Origin: an uncultured Lachnospiraceae bacterium
GTDB lineage: Bacteria; Bacillota; Clostridia; Lachnospirales; Lachnospiraceae
Length of the DNA: 64,000 bases
Assembly (NCBI GenBank): GCA_934394565.1
Contig: CAKRQV010000011.1
Span: 1 to 64,000, forward strand
Reading direction: 5' to 3'
Shown here: positions 1-8,356 of the stretch, in pieces
How the letters are laid out: each line of letters opens with the position of its first letter
How positions within the stretch are numbered: the stretch's first letter is position 1
Position numbers and translations under genes: made by a program
The notes under the pieces: model-generated
What the model was told of the DNA's origin: nothing
The model's input: the letters and a program-made list of their open reading frames with translations, nothing else
Database searches by the model: none

Positions 1-132
1 ACTGCTGCCACAGGTACGACCGATGCGACCGGCACTGCTGCCACAGGTACGACCGATGCGACCGGCACTGCTGCCACAGGTACGACCGATGCGACCGGCA
101 CTGCTGCCACGGGTACGACCGATGCGACCGGC
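1..132 (+). repeat. Four direct 33-bp tandem repeats inside a coding region
   Basis: Units run 1-33, 34-66, 67-99 and 100-132. They are identical except for one A-to-G change in the fourth (ACAGGT to ACGGGT), a synonymous Thr codon. Near-identity at the DNA level suggests recent expansion; slippage would add or remove 11 residues without breaking the frame. The array probably continues left of the window. Confidence 0.95.
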
Positions 133-153
133 ACTGCTGCCCAGACACAGTAA
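1..153 (+). CDS. C-terminal end of a Thr/Ala/Gly tandem-repeat protein (5' end outside window)
   Basis: The window opens inside a frame that runs through four copies of an 11-residue unit (TAATGTTDATG) and ends TAAQTQ at the TAA at 151-153. Only the last 50 residues are visible, so the parent protein cannot be named. The composition is rich in Thr, Ala and Gly with one Asp per unit and no bulky hydrophobics, which would suit a surface or secreted stalk or linker; that is inference. The frame is supported by the repeat length (33 bp, divisible by three), the lack of stops, and a terminator 38 bp after the stop. Confidence 0.6.
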   Translation, partial: TAATGTTDATGTAATGTTDATGTAATGTTDATGTAATGTTDATGTAAQTQ

Positions 154-190
154 AAACAGATAGGTTTTCATAATACCAGGTAATGTAAAA

Positions 191-221
191 GGAGACCGGG
201 TTCTTTCCCGATCTCCTTTGT
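191..221 (+). terminator. Intrinsic terminator after the repeat protein, probably bidirectional
   Basis: GGAGACCGGG (191-200) and CCCGATCTCC (207-216) form a ten-pair stem with one mismatch and a TTCTTT loop, followed by TTTGTTATATT. It lies between the converging ends of the repeat protein and greA. Confidence 0.75.
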
Positions 222-301
222 TATATTATATAAATATTGACCGACTCCACAGAATGCCTCGTGCACAGGATTTCTTCCGTACATAACCAGATCTGATTTT
301 T

Positions 302-799
302 TTAAAACTTTCTAAGCTCCATATCGTCCGTACATTCCTTGATCGAACGAATTTCCACCTCATAGCCAACACCCGGCTTAATCTGCACATAAGCCTTGTC
401 ACCACAATGTTTGCCGAGAATAGCTTTTCCGAGAGGCGATTCAATACTAATCCTGTTGTCCAGGGAATTGCCCAGTACGGTCGTCACAAGAGTGTAGCTT
501 TCTACCTCATCATCATCCGCAAAATAAAGCTCCACCGTCTTATTTAACCCCACCTCATCTTCACTGGAGGTATCGGAAATCACCTCTGCTGTGCGGATAT
601 ACCGCTCCAGATAGCGAATCCGGCTTTCATTTTTATTTTTATGCTGCTTGGCAGCATAGTACTCAAAATTCTCACTGAGATCTCCCTGCGCTCTGGCTTC
701 CTTTACTGCTTCGATCGCCTCCTTGCGCACAACCAGCTTACGGTATTCGATCTCCTCTTCCATTTTTTTCACATCTTCTGCTGTGATCTGATGCTTCAT
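302..799 (-). CDS. greA: Transcription elongation factor GreA
   Basis: Cleavage-stimulating factor that rescues backtracked RNA polymerase. The 165-residue product has the GreA two-domain plan: an N-terminal coiled coil carrying the conserved GDLSENFEYYAAK segment, whose acidic tip enters the secondary channel of polymerase, and a C-terminal FKBP-like domain containing ISIESPLGKAILGK. The frame stays open upstream to 952, but the start at 799 is preferred because it follows a GAGGTG ribosome site and gives the usual family length of about 158-165 residues. No operon partner; it converges on the repeat protein and diverges from the gene at 1017. Confidence 0.93.
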   Translation of the reverse strand: MKHQITAEDVKKMEEEIEYRKLVVRKEAIEAVKEARAQGDLSENFEYYAAKQHKNKNESRIRYLERYIRTAEVISDTSSEDEVGLNKTVELYFADDDEVESYTLVTTVLGNSLDNRISIESPLGKAILGKHCGDKAYVQIKPGVGYEVEIRSIKECTDDMELRKF

Positions 800-1016
800 G
801 GTTTTCACCTCGCTTCTGTTTTCATGAGTCCCATTATATACACGGTACTTTTGCAAATCAAGCGCTATCTTGCTCTTTCCAGCCATGACAAGCCACGTTT
901 TGCCATGAATTATCTTTCGGAATTTTCTTTTTGCACCCGTATCCGTTTTCATTCGACGGCAAATGTGCTATACTCTGTCGTATACACAAATGAAAAGCTG
1001 CGGAGGAACTTACAGT

Positions 1017-1463
1017 ATGTGGAAAGATACCATTTTACAGGCTTTAGATGACCGGCATCTGTTTCAAAGTGATGACCACCGTTCCAGGTTTAAAGAGCTT
1101 CTGGACTGCTATGCAGATGCTTCTTTTTTTACCCCTGGTTTATGTAAATGTATGTTTATGTCTTGCTGGGACGAAGAGCATTTCTTTATTATGCTTGACA
1201 TGTTGAACCAGCTCAGTCTAAAACGCCATATGGGTTTAAACGACATGTGCGAAAACGGTGAGCTGATCGCTGAAGAAGAAGAAAGAGAAGGCAGCTACGA
1301 AAACCAGGTCATGCGCCTGTCCTGTGCCTTTCTGAAAAACGAACCTTTCTCTCTTTCACAGCTGCCTGAGGAGTATGACCCGACCGGCCGTCGGATCATA
1401 GAAATCTCCCTGCTGGCCGCAGCTGCCATCGACGAAAAAGTAAACGAAGATCAGCACTCATGA
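1017..1463 (+). CDS. Hypothetical protein of 148 residues
   Basis: I do not recognise this family. The start at 1017 is set by CGGAGGAAC at 1001-1009; the frame is open further upstream without a ribosome site. The product is soluble-looking, with no signal peptide or membrane segment, an acidic central stretch (GELIAEEEERE) and a Cys/Met-rich segment near residue 40 (GLCKCMFMSCWDEE). A C-terminal segment ends RRIIEISLLAAAAIDEK. It is a single-gene unit ending in the terminator at 1483-1516. The strong ribosome site and lack of any overlapping gene make it likely to be real. Confidence 0.7.
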   Translation: MWKDTILQALDDRHLFQSDDHRSRFKELLDCYADASFFTPGLCKCMFMSCWDEEHFFIMLDMLNQLSLKRHMGLNDMCENGELIAEEEEREGSYENQVMRLSCAFLKNEPFSLSQLPEEYDPTGRRIIEISLLAAAAIDEKVNEDQHS

Positions 1464-1482
1464 CCTTCATGCACACCCATAC

Positions 1483-1516
1483 AAATGCCCCGGACTGCAA
1501 TTTGTCCGGGGCATTT
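1483..1516. terminator. Bidirectional intrinsic terminator
   Basis: AAATGCCCCGGAC (1483-1495) pairs exactly with GTCCGGGGCATTT (1504-1516) around an 8-nt loop. It separates two convergent genes, and the A/T flanks supply a U tract in either direction. Confidence 0.85.
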
Positions 1517-1563
1517 GCCATTATCATGCATATGTGGAAACGATCCAGCGGATCAATTTTGAG

Positions 1564-2715
1564 TTACGCTTCCCTATTCTCATATAACAATGTATACAGT
1601 GTCGGTTTCAGATGAAATTCCGCCATCAGCTGTTTTACTTCCTGCAGAGCCCTTTTTCTGGCCTTTTCCCCCACATTTGTACGAACTGCACGAAGCAACA
1701 GGTTCTTTGGTGTATGCGACAGATCAACAAATTCCAGGATCTGCGTCTCATATCCGGCAGAGATCAGAAGATCTGCACGAATTGCATCGGTCATCAGTGC
1801 CGCCGTTCTTTCCTTCACAATACCAAATCGGGTCAGTGCTGTGAAATTATCTGTACGAATCTGACTGTTCAGCTCATGCTGACAGCAAGGTACCGACAAA
1901 ATCAGCCCGGCGTTCCACTGCAGGGCATTATACAGCGCATAATCGGTTGCTGTATCACAGGCATGCAGCGTCATCACGATATCCACCGGGGTATCACGAC
2001 TGTAACCGTTGATATTTCCCAGTTCAAAATGCAGCCCATCGTAATGGTAACGTCTGGCCGCTTCGTTGCAGTGCCGGATTACCTCTTCCTTCAGATCAAG
2101 CCCGGTAATCTCCACCTTAAGTCCTCGTACACAGACCAGATAATAGTAGACAATAAAAGTCAGATAAGATTTTCCACAACCAAAATCCAGTATATGCAGT
2201 GTTTTTGTCAGATCCAGTGTCTTCAGCTCATCTTCCAGGATCTCCACAAAGCGATTGATTTGGCGATATTTGTCATAATGACTGCGTATAATCTTTCCCT
2301 CCGGTGTGAAAACGCCCATATCCACCAGTGGCGGTATGATCCGTCCCTCTTCCAGCAGATACGTTTTCTTTCGATTATGGCTCATCTTCACTGGCGGTGC
2401 CTGCTTTGCTTTATTACGATTGTACAAAATCCGGCCCTTTTTGGTGATCCGAAGCGCATATTCCCAGGTCTTATCCCAGGCATGCGCCTGAGAAAACATG
2501 CCGTTTAACTGTCCGGTCAGATACTCTTTGATTTCTTCTTCTTTCAGATTTTTATGAAATACCTGTGTTTTCGTATACTGTTCGCACTGATATCCTGATC
2601 CTATTTTCTGTACAACAATCTTCTGATACGTGCTGTCTTTTTCCGGAGCACTCAGTACGATCCGGTATACTCCCTGCTCCATACAGGTCAGGACAAATTC
2701 TTCTCTGGATTCCAT
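1564..2715 (-). CDS. Class I SAM-dependent methyltransferase (Methyltransf_32-like)
   Basis: 383 residues. The N-terminal 110 residues are a family-specific accessory part. A Rossmann methyltransferase core follows with SAM motif I as LDFGCGKSYL (residues 176-185), an acidic motif II (EITGLDLKEE), VMTLHACDTATDYAL, and SVPCCQHEL. The HACDTATD and PCCQHEL signatures match the PF13679 family, which also includes the methyltransferase part of eukaryotic GSTCD; the substrate is not known to me, although RNA or protein is plausible. A GGAGG ribosome site precedes the start. It lies 21 bp downstream of the chorismate mutase-like gene and is probably cotranscribed with it, with no evident functional link. 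Confidence 0.8.
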   Translation of the reverse strand: MESREEFVLTCMEQGVYRIVLSAPEKDSTYQKIVVQKIGSGYQCEQYTKTQVFHKNLKEEEIKEYLTGQLNGMFSQAHAWDKTWEYALRITKKGRILYNRNKAKQAPPVKMSHNRKKTYLLEEGRIIPPLVDMGVFTPEGKIIRSHYDKYRQINRFVEILEDELKTLDLTKTLHILDFGCGKSYLTFIVYYYLVCVRGLKVEITGLDLKEEVIRHCNEAARRYHYDGLHFELGNINGYSRDTPVDIVMTLHACDTATDYALYNALQWNAGLILSVPCCQHELNSQIRTDNFTALTRFGIVKERTAALMTDAIRADLLISAGYETQILEFVDLSHTPKNLLLRAVRTNVGEKARKRALQEVKQLMAEFHLKPTLYTLLYENREA

Positions 2716-2736
2716 CTGTTTCCTCCTGTGCTTGTC

Positions 2737-3606
2737 TCAGCCGATAAAGTCACCCTCGCAAAAATAACTGCCAAGGATCTGCATATCCTGCGTTTCTTCG
2801 GAAAGCTGGAAGACCAGCGCTTTTGCCTCATCCCCCAGCATATTGATGCCAAGTTCCACAAAGAAACGATAGTTCCAGTCCTCTCCATCTGTATACGGCA
2901 TAGAGTGGATTTCTGTCACATTCACGCCATAGTCTGCAATCATCGACAAAATACTGCCAAGCATACCGCTGCGATTGGGGCAGACGAAAACCAGCTTGAC
3001 CCGATTATCCTCCGGACGTACCACAAGGTGGCGTGAAAATTCCACAACCTTCTTTTTGCTGTGCCGATCCTCAACAATCCTGCAGCGATTGATATACAAA
3101 TGATACGTTGCCAGCATGGTATTCAGCGTATCTGATACACTATGGCCGACTTCCTCTATAATGCCCATACCGGCATCAACCATGCCATTCTGAAGCATCC
3201 CGGCAATCTCCTGATAGGAATCTGCCATATACAGCTTTTCTCTGGGATATTCAGTACAGATATACATTTCTGCACAGCAGATGCCCACTGCTTCCGGTAG
3301 TTTTTCCTCTGCTTCAAACTGGAAAGGAAAACAGTTTCTCAGTTCCAGTGTTCTTCCGTACTGGTATTTGCGACTGACTTCCATGATCCGCTTGATCAAC
3401 GCCTTATATTCCTTGACCAGATGTGGATCCATATTCTTTGACTGTTTTTCCAGGATTGCTGCCTCCCGCTCCGGCTTGTAAATTGCATCCTCTGTCTGAG
3501 CTTTGATCCTTGCCACCTGCTCTGCCAGTCCCATGCGCTCTATGAAAAGCTCACGGATCTGACCGTCTACACGGTCTATATTTTTTCTTACTTCCTCTAA
3601 TGTCAT
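2737..3606 (-). CDS. Chorismate mutase with shortened prephenate dehydratase region and ACT domain (P-protein-like)
   Basis: 289 residues; the start follows GAGGC 7 nt upstream. Residues 1-85 are an AroQ chorismate mutase with the expected Arg7, Arg24, Lys35 and the PERE pair at 46-48. Residues 203-280 are an ACT domain (CPNRSGMLGSILSMIADYG, then IHSMPY where PheA proteins have the ESRP phenylalanine motif). Between them only about 110 residues remain, against about 180 in PheA. The first dehydratase lobe is recognisable (VDAGMGIIEEVGHSVSDTLN) but the second lobe is missing, and the TRF catalytic motif appears replaced by EFSRHLVV. It therefore probably converts chorismate to prephenate under phenylalanine control but may not dehydrate it. 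Usual annotation pipelines would call this pheA. Confidence 0.75.
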   Translation of the reverse strand: MTLEEVRKNIDRVDGQIRELFIERMGLAEQVARIKAQTEDAIYKPEREAAILEKQSKNMDPHLVKEYKALIKRIMEVSRKYQYGRTLELRNCFPFQFEAEEKLPEAVGICCAEMYICTEYPREKLYMADSYQEIAGMLQNGMVDAGMGIIEEVGHSVSDTLNTMLATYHLYINRCRIVEDRHSKKKVVEFSRHLVVRPEDNRVKLVFVCPNRSGMLGSILSMIADYGVNVTEIHSMPYTDGEDWNYRFFVELGINMLGDEAKALVFQLSEETQDMQILGSYFCEGDFIG

Positions 3607-3692
3607 ATTTATGCCTCTTTTTCTTTTTCAATCCGTTTTATTGGACTTATATTATTCTATACTGGCGTCAGCAAAAACAAAGGAGAACCATC

Positions 3693-3845
3693 ATGCAGAC
3701 ACAGACGCTTACCTTCGCAACACAGACAACAGACAAACAGACCGCCCGTATTGGCCGGGGGGCACTGTACCAGCCACGCCCCAGCTTTGTGGGCGGTTCC
3801 ATTTCGTGGTTTGACGACCGCACGCTGATCCGTAAACATCGCTAA
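3693..3845 (+). CDS. Small basic protein of 50 residues, unknown
   Basis: Starts at 3693 behind AGGAGAACC (3681-3689), a good ribosome site at normal spacing, and ends at 3845, followed within 30 bp by a hairpin terminator. It is Thr/Gln-rich at the N-terminus and Arg-rich at the C-terminus (RTLIRKHR), with GGSISWFDD in the middle and no membrane segment. I do not recognise it. Divergent from the chorismate mutase gene, with only 87 bp between starts. It could be a small expressed protein or a leader-type peptide; there is no run of one amino acid as in attenuation leaders. Confidence 0.5.
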   Translation: MQTQTLTFATQTTDKQTARIGRGALYQPRPSFVGGSISWFDDRTLIRKHR

Positions 3846-3872
3846 GCGGACGTATTGCCTTAGCCGATAAAC

Positions 3873-3901
3873 GAAAGCCCCTGCGGAGCTTTCATTTATT
3901 T
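3873..3901 (+). terminator. Hairpin terminator after the 50-residue ORF
   Basis: GAAAGC (3873-3878) and GCTTTC (3888-3893) form a short stem followed by ATTTATTT. It overlaps the convergent end of the subtilase gene. Confidence 0.55.
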
Positions 3902-6376
3902 GCGGATACGCACACTTCGTATACCGCTCCAGCCAGAATACCCGAGCATCCCCTCTGCCTGTCGCACGGCGCGCACCTGTACATAGTAGGTTTTATTCTT
4001 TTTCAACCCGCTGATCGTACAGCTAAGCTCATCTGGAGATGTAATATGCAGTGTACGGGCGGTTTTCATCTTCCGGTTCGTCGCGTAACGGATCTCATAC
4101 CCGTTCGCCTTTGGCGATGCTTTCCAGAAGACCTGCAGTCTGCGACCGCTACTGGCCCTGGCCGATGGTGTTGCCATTTTTTTCAGATAAACAATACTCT
4201 TGGTGTTGGCCGCACCTCCCACATAGGTCTTTCCCGCGATCACACGATATGGCCGTACCTGATAATAGCAGCGCGCTCCCTGCACCGCTTTTGTATCGGT
4301 ATATCTTGTGGTTCTGGCCGAGCCGATCTTTTTCAGGTATTTCCATTCACTCTGCCCGTCTGTTCTGCGATATATATAATACCCCTTTACACCGGACACC
4401 TTTTTCCACTTCAGTGTGATTCCCTTTGTCGCGCAGACTACACTGCCAAGCGATGCAGCTTTGACCCGGGCTGTAGAAGCTTCTGCACTGTAAGCCGTGC
4501 TGATGCCGCCGGCGATGGCTTTGACCTTATAGGTGTATACGCTCGTATCCGCAGAAAGCTTTGTATCTGTCCACGACAATATATTTTCGGAAACCGTTTT
4601 TACCTGACTCCATGCACCTTTATTCTTTTTACGGTAAATGCTGTAATTTTGTGCTCCCGGCACATCATTCCAGCTAACCATAATGCCCTTTGTCGTATTC
4701 TCCACACCGATCAATACAGGTGTCTGCATATCAATTCTGAAAGAGGCCGTCAGTGTACCGCTGTACAGCCCGCGTCCACTGACTGAAACCATACCTGTAC
4801 CCGGTCCGTCATTGTTCGTGTAGGTCACGCTGTACTGGGCTGAAGGGATACCACTCAGCGTAATTCCCGGTGCACACGGTGTCCCGTTATATACCATTGC
4901 AGACTGCTGCAATGACAAAATCGCATTTCCCGTCAGACCGATCTGCAGATTTTCCAGACCGATCACTCCGTATCCATAGTACGGATCTTTTCCCGGTGCC
5001 CCATAATCTCTGGCATAATTTCGCAGGATATTCTCCACCTGTGTTACCGAGGACTGCGGCAAAGCCAGTTTGATATAGGCAGCGGCCGCAGAGACATACG
5101 GTGCGGCCATAGAAGTTCCGCTTTTGGTATCCAGTTCATAGTTGTTCCGGTTTGATGCGCTGTCGATAGCCACTCCTGGTGCGGCAAAATCAATTCCATT
5201 TCCATAATTGGAACCTTCCGTCTGATTGAAGCTTGCCGCAAACTGGCCATTTCTGTTGATAGCGGAGACTGCGATCGTTTTCTCGTTGCAGGCAGGATAA
5301 CAGGTACTCACATTTTTACGACTGTTACCTGCCGCACAGATCACCGGCACACCCTTTTCCCAGGCAGCATCAATTCCACCGGACAGCCAGTCCTGTCTGG
5401 ACGCATCATAATCTGTCTGTCCCAGACTGATATTGATCACATCCGCCCCTTTTTCCACGGCATACAAAAGTGCAGCCTGAACGATGGAAGACAGAGAGTT
5501 TCCATTTTTATCATATACCCGCAGGATCATCAGATCCACCTGTGCCGGTGTAGCATCGGCAATAATTCCTGCCACATGGCTGCCATGTCCACTGACATCT
5601 GAAATATCCGCAGAGTTATCCACAAAGTTCCGGCTGGCAGACGATATCGTACGACCTGCAAACAAGCTATGGGAACGATTGATTCCCGTATCGATCACAG
5701 CTACTGTGGCATGACTATTCAGCGACATAATATGCTGCGAACTTTTCAGCTGGTTCAGTCCCATATACTGTGTTCCCCAGGTCACACTGCCACCGGATAC
5801 AGTCAGCAGACTGTCATCAGCCTGAATGACCTGATCCAGTACACAGTCATCTCCGTAACGGCTATGCAGTTTTTCATAAGCAGCCTTTGTCTCTTCTTCT
5901 GTTTTATAGCGCAGATAATAGGTTTCTGTATCCGCGTAATGCAGCACCTCACTGGCACCATAGCTGTCCCCGAGCGTATGACTGCGAAGAATAATCTGCC
6001 GGGCCTGATATGGATTGACAACGGTAATCTGACTGCCCTTTATTTCGCTTACTTCAGATGGATGATCTTCAAAGTACGACTGCACCGCATAAGACGAATA
6101 CAGATTCGGCTGTGTGTCCCCTTTTTCAGTTTCAAAGGCATCCGCAAATGTCACTTTTTCACCGTTCTGGGTGACCGTACCACTTGCTGTATCAATCACG
6201 GTTTCTGCCGCGTATGTCTCATCCCAGTTTTTGCTGAGCTCTTTTGCCAACTGCCCTACATTCCGGATTTCCCGGACATCTGATGCAGCTTCTACACGCT
6301 GCCCTGTCAGCGGCAAAACTGCCAGGCTGAGAAGCACAGAGGCAAGCGGTATAGCTGTTTTTATTCTTTTTTTCAT
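3896..6376 (-). CDS. Secreted subtilisin-like serine protease (S8) with C-terminal fibronectin type III repeats
   Basis: 826 residues. A Sec signal peptide (MKKRIKT then a hydrophobic core, cleavage near VEA at 28-30) is followed by a pro-region to about 210. The S8 domain shows the triad: Asp229 in AVIDTG, His264 in GHGSHVAG, oxyanion Asn351 in CAAGNS, and Ser422 in SGTSMAAPY. From about 570 to the end lie about three FN3-like modules (SWNDVPGAQNYSIYR; KWKKVSGVKGYYIYR; FWKASPKANGYEIRY), which usually bind cell wall or polymer. No LPXTG anchor is visible, so release or wall association is likely. The start at 6376 is chosen for its signal peptide and GAGGGG site; the frame is open to 6439. 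It lies 16 bp after dus. Confidence 0.92.
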   Translation of the reverse strand: MKKRIKTAIPLASVLLSLAVLPLTGQRVEAASDVREIRNVGQLAKELSKNWDETYAAETVIDTASGTVTQNGEKVTFADAFETEKGDTQPNLYSSYAVQSYFEDHPSEVSEIKGSQITVVNPYQARQIILRSHTLGDSYGASEVLHYADTETYYLRYKTEEETKAAYEKLHSRYGDDCVLDQVIQADDSLLTVSGGSVTWGTQYMGLNQLKSSQHIMSLNSHATVAVIDTGINRSHSLFAGRTISSASRNFVDNSADISDVSGHGSHVAGIIADATPAQVDLMILRVYDKNGNSLSSIVQAALLYAVEKGADVINISLGQTDYDASRQDWLSGGIDAAWEKGVPVICAAGNSRKNVSTCYPACNEKTIAVSAINRNGQFAASFNQTEGSNYGNGIDFAAPGVAIDSASNRNNYELDTKSGTSMAAPYVSAAAAYIKLALPQSSVTQVENILRNYARDYGAPGKDPYYGYGVIGLENLQIGLTGNAILSLQQSAMVYNGTPCAPGITLSGIPSAQYSVTYTNNDGPGTGMVSVSGRGLYSGTLTASFRIDMQTPVLIGVENTTKGIMVSWNDVPGAQNYSIYRKKNKGAWSQVKTVSENILSWTDTKLSADTSVYTYKVKAIAGGISTAYSAEASTARVKAASLGSVVCATKGITLKWKKVSGVKGYYIYRRTDGQSEWKYLKKIGSARTTRYTDTKAVQGARCYYQVRPYRVIAGKTYVGGAANTKSIVYLKKMATPSARASSGRRLQVFWKASPKANGYEIRYATNRKMKTARTLHITSPDELSCTISGLKKNKTYYVQVRAVRQAEGMLGYSGWSGIRSVRIRK

Positions 6377-6392
6377 AAACCCCTCAGATTTC

Positions 6393-7352
6393 TTATGCAA
6401 AATAGAAGCCAAAAGCTGTCTCTGGCTTTGCTTCTGCAAACAGGCGATCCACAGCAGCTTTGTATTCTTCCTTATGCTGTGCCTTGCGGATCTTTTTGAT
6501 CAGACGCTGATGGTCCGGAAACAGTGATGCCATATAGTACCACTGCTCTTTCAGCTTAAATAACAACGGTTTTTCTCCCGGACAGTTTTTTTCATACTCG
6601 ATAAAAAGCTCATCCAGAAAAGCTTTCATCCGTACACCATCTTCTGCAGGTTCACCTTTGATTTCCCCGATCAGCCCCGGATTGGCCAAAAGGCCGCGGC
6701 CAAGCATAATTTTCTCTGTATCCGGAAAACGGTTCATAAACTGCTGATAGCCGCTGATGGAGAAGATGTTGCCATTATAGCACAGCGGATGTTTGCTTTC
6801 TTTTACAGCATACGCATATATATCCAGATGTGGAATTTTTTTATAAAATTCTGCACGCACCCGGGGATGGATGATCAGCTCTTTCATTGGAAATTTGTTA
6901 TAAATTTCCAGCAATTCATAAAATTCATCGGGATCTGTCACTCCGATCCTCGTCTTTATCGATACCGGAATTGTCAGTGCCGAATAAATATCATCGAGAA
7001 ACTGCTCCAGTTCTTTTGGACAGGCAAGCATTCCCGAACCTTTATGTTTGGAAAACACCGTGCCCGACGGACAGCCGAGATTCAGATTCACCTCTGTATA
7101 TCCCATCTTTTCCAGTTCCCGTGCACAGCGGATAAAGTACTCACTTTTATTCGCCATGATCTGTGGAATCAGATGGATACCCTCATTGTGTTCCGGCAGG
7201 ATATCCTGATATTCCCGCCGCCCGCAGAAGCTGTGCTCATCCGGTGAGATAAACGGCGTGTAATATGCCGTCACATCCGGATAAAATTTACTGCGGACAT
7301 TGCGGAAGATATAGCCTGTGATACCCTCCATCGGCGCATAGACAAATTCCAT
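6393..7352 (-). CDS. dus: tRNA-dihydrouridine synthase
   Basis: FMN/NADPH enzyme reducing uridines in tRNA D-loops. The 319-residue TIM-barrel product begins EFVYAPMEGITGYIFRN, the FMN-binding start of the family, and has the catalytic-cysteine motif LNLGCPSGTVFSKHKGSGML, the KTRIG segment and IMLGRGLLANPGL near the phosphate site. The start at 7352 follows an AGGAA site and fits homologues; the frame runs to 7436 with unlikely sequence. The short spacing to the protease suggests one transcript, with no functional connection. Confidence 0.92.
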   Translation of the reverse strand: MEFVYAPMEGITGYIFRNVRSKFYPDVTAYYTPFISPDEHSFCGRREYQDILPEHNEGIHLIPQIMANKSEYFIRCARELEKMGYTEVNLNLGCPSGTVFSKHKGSGMLACPKELEQFLDDIYSALTIPVSIKTRIGVTDPDEFYELLEIYNKFPMKELIIHPRVRAEFYKKIPHLDIYAYAVKESKHPLCYNGNIFSISGYQQFMNRFPDTEKIMLGRGLLANPGLIGEIKGEPAEDGVRMKAFLDELFIEYEKNCPGEKPLLFKLKEQWYYMASLFPDHQRLIKKIRKAQHKEEYKAAVDRLFAEAKPETAFGFYFA

Positions 7353-7539
7353 AGATATCTTGTTTCCTTTCTGTTGTATCGTTCTCTTTTTTCCCGCCTG
7401 CATAGCATACCCCAGCCATCCGGGAGACGATATCACTGTCTTTTATACATACTTTCTCAGCTTCATTATACATAGCCTCCAACAGCTTTACCAGTCACAA
7501 TTCGACAAATTCTGCTTTTACCTGACAATATAAAACATT

Positions 7540-8187
7540 TTATGCTTCGCTGCCCTGTGTATATGTCCTGCAGATATCTTTCAAGCAGCATCTCTCACAG
7601 TACGGTGCAGTACGCGCTGTGCAGACCTCCCTGCCGTGATATACCAGACGATGGCATAGGTCACTGCCCTCCTCTGGCGGCACGATCTTCCACAGTGCCA
7701 TCTCTACACGACGTGGATCCTTGATGTTATCCACCAGACCGATGCGGTTGGACAGGCGGATACAGTGGGTATCTGTTACGATTGCCGGTTTACCAAAGAC
7801 ATCACCCATGATCAGATTGGCACTCTTTCGCCCCACCCCCGGCAGCTTTAACAGAGCATCAAAATTCTCCGGTACTTTTCCTCCATACTCCAGCCAGAGG
7901 ATCCGCATACAGGCACTGATATCTCTGGCCTTACTCTTTCCCAGTCCGCAGGGGCGCACGATTGCCTCTATCTCCTCCGGTGTGGCTTTCGCCAGTGCTT
8001 CCACACTCGGATACTTTGCAAACAGCTCCTTCACAACCACATTTACCCGGGCATCTGTACACTGCGCCGCCAGACGCACTTCCACCAGAAGCTGCCAGGC
8101 ATGGTCATAATCCAGCGTGCAGTCTGCCAGCGGATATTCCTTTTTCAGACGTTTAATGACTTCCAGAGCCAGTTCTTTTTTATCCAC
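7540..8187 (-). CDS. nth: Endonuclease III (DNA glycosylase/AP lyase)
   Basis: Base-excision repair enzyme for oxidised pyrimidines. The 215-residue product has the helix-hairpin-helix LPGVGRKSANLI with catalytic Lys121, and Asp139 in VTDTHCIRL. The C-terminal [4Fe-4S] cysteines are C189, C197, C200 and C206. The first spacing is seven residues, one more than the usual Cx6Cx2Cx5C. No ATG fits the family start. I use the GTG at 8187, which follows GAGGAA by 7 nt; upstream codons of the open frame overlap terminators and are not coding. A monocistronic unit downstream of the amt terminators. Confidence 0.9.
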   Translation of the reverse strand: MDKKELALEVIKRLKKEYPLADCTLDYDHAWQLLVEVRLAAQCTDARVNVVVKELFAKYPSVEALAKATPEEIEAIVRPCGLGKSKARDISACMRILWLEYGGKVPENFDALLKLPGVGRKSANLIMGDVFGKPAIVTDTHCIRLSNRIGLVDNIKDPRRVEMALWKIVPPEEGSDLCHRLVYHGREVCTARTAPYCERCCLKDICRTYTQGSEA

Positions 8188-8235
8188 AGTCCTCTTCCTC
8201 ACTTTTATAATACTCTTTCCCGAGTATAACACGAA

Positions 8236-8265
8236 GAATCCCGGACTGGCAAGCCAGCCGGGATT
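8236..8265. terminator. Strong hairpin between amt and nth
   Basis: GAATCCCGG (8236-8244) and CCGGGATTC (8257-8265), with an inner CTGGC/GCCAG stem. It is almost fully paired, with a weak U tract (TTCGTGTTAT) on the minus strand. Confidence 0.6.
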
Positions 8266-8286
8266 CTCCGCATAACAATAACAAAA

Positions 8287-8322
8287 AGGGGGAATCTGGA
8301 AGTGGTTTAACAAACCACTTCC
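8287..8322 (-). terminator. Intrinsic terminator of the amt-PII gene
   Basis: GGAAGTGGTTT (8298-8308) and GGTTT's exact complement AAACCACTTCC (8312-8322) form a perfect 11-bp stem with a 3-nt loop. On the minus strand it is followed by AGATTCCCCCTTTTTG. It lies 35 bp after the amt stop. Confidence 0.75.
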
Positions 8323-8356
8323 ACGATTTAAGGGAACGAAAAATTTCGATAACGCC

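Noticed and set aside
1..132. Possible CRISPR array
   Set aside because: The 33-bp units are directly adjacent with no spacers and form an open reading frame.
1612..2508. Plus-strand frame of 298 codons
   Set aside because: Antisense shadow of the methyltransferase gene; no ribosome site or motif.
4046..4786. Plus-strand frame of 246 codons
   Set aside because: Antisense to the FN3 part of the subtilase; Cys/Arg-rich composition typical of a shadow.
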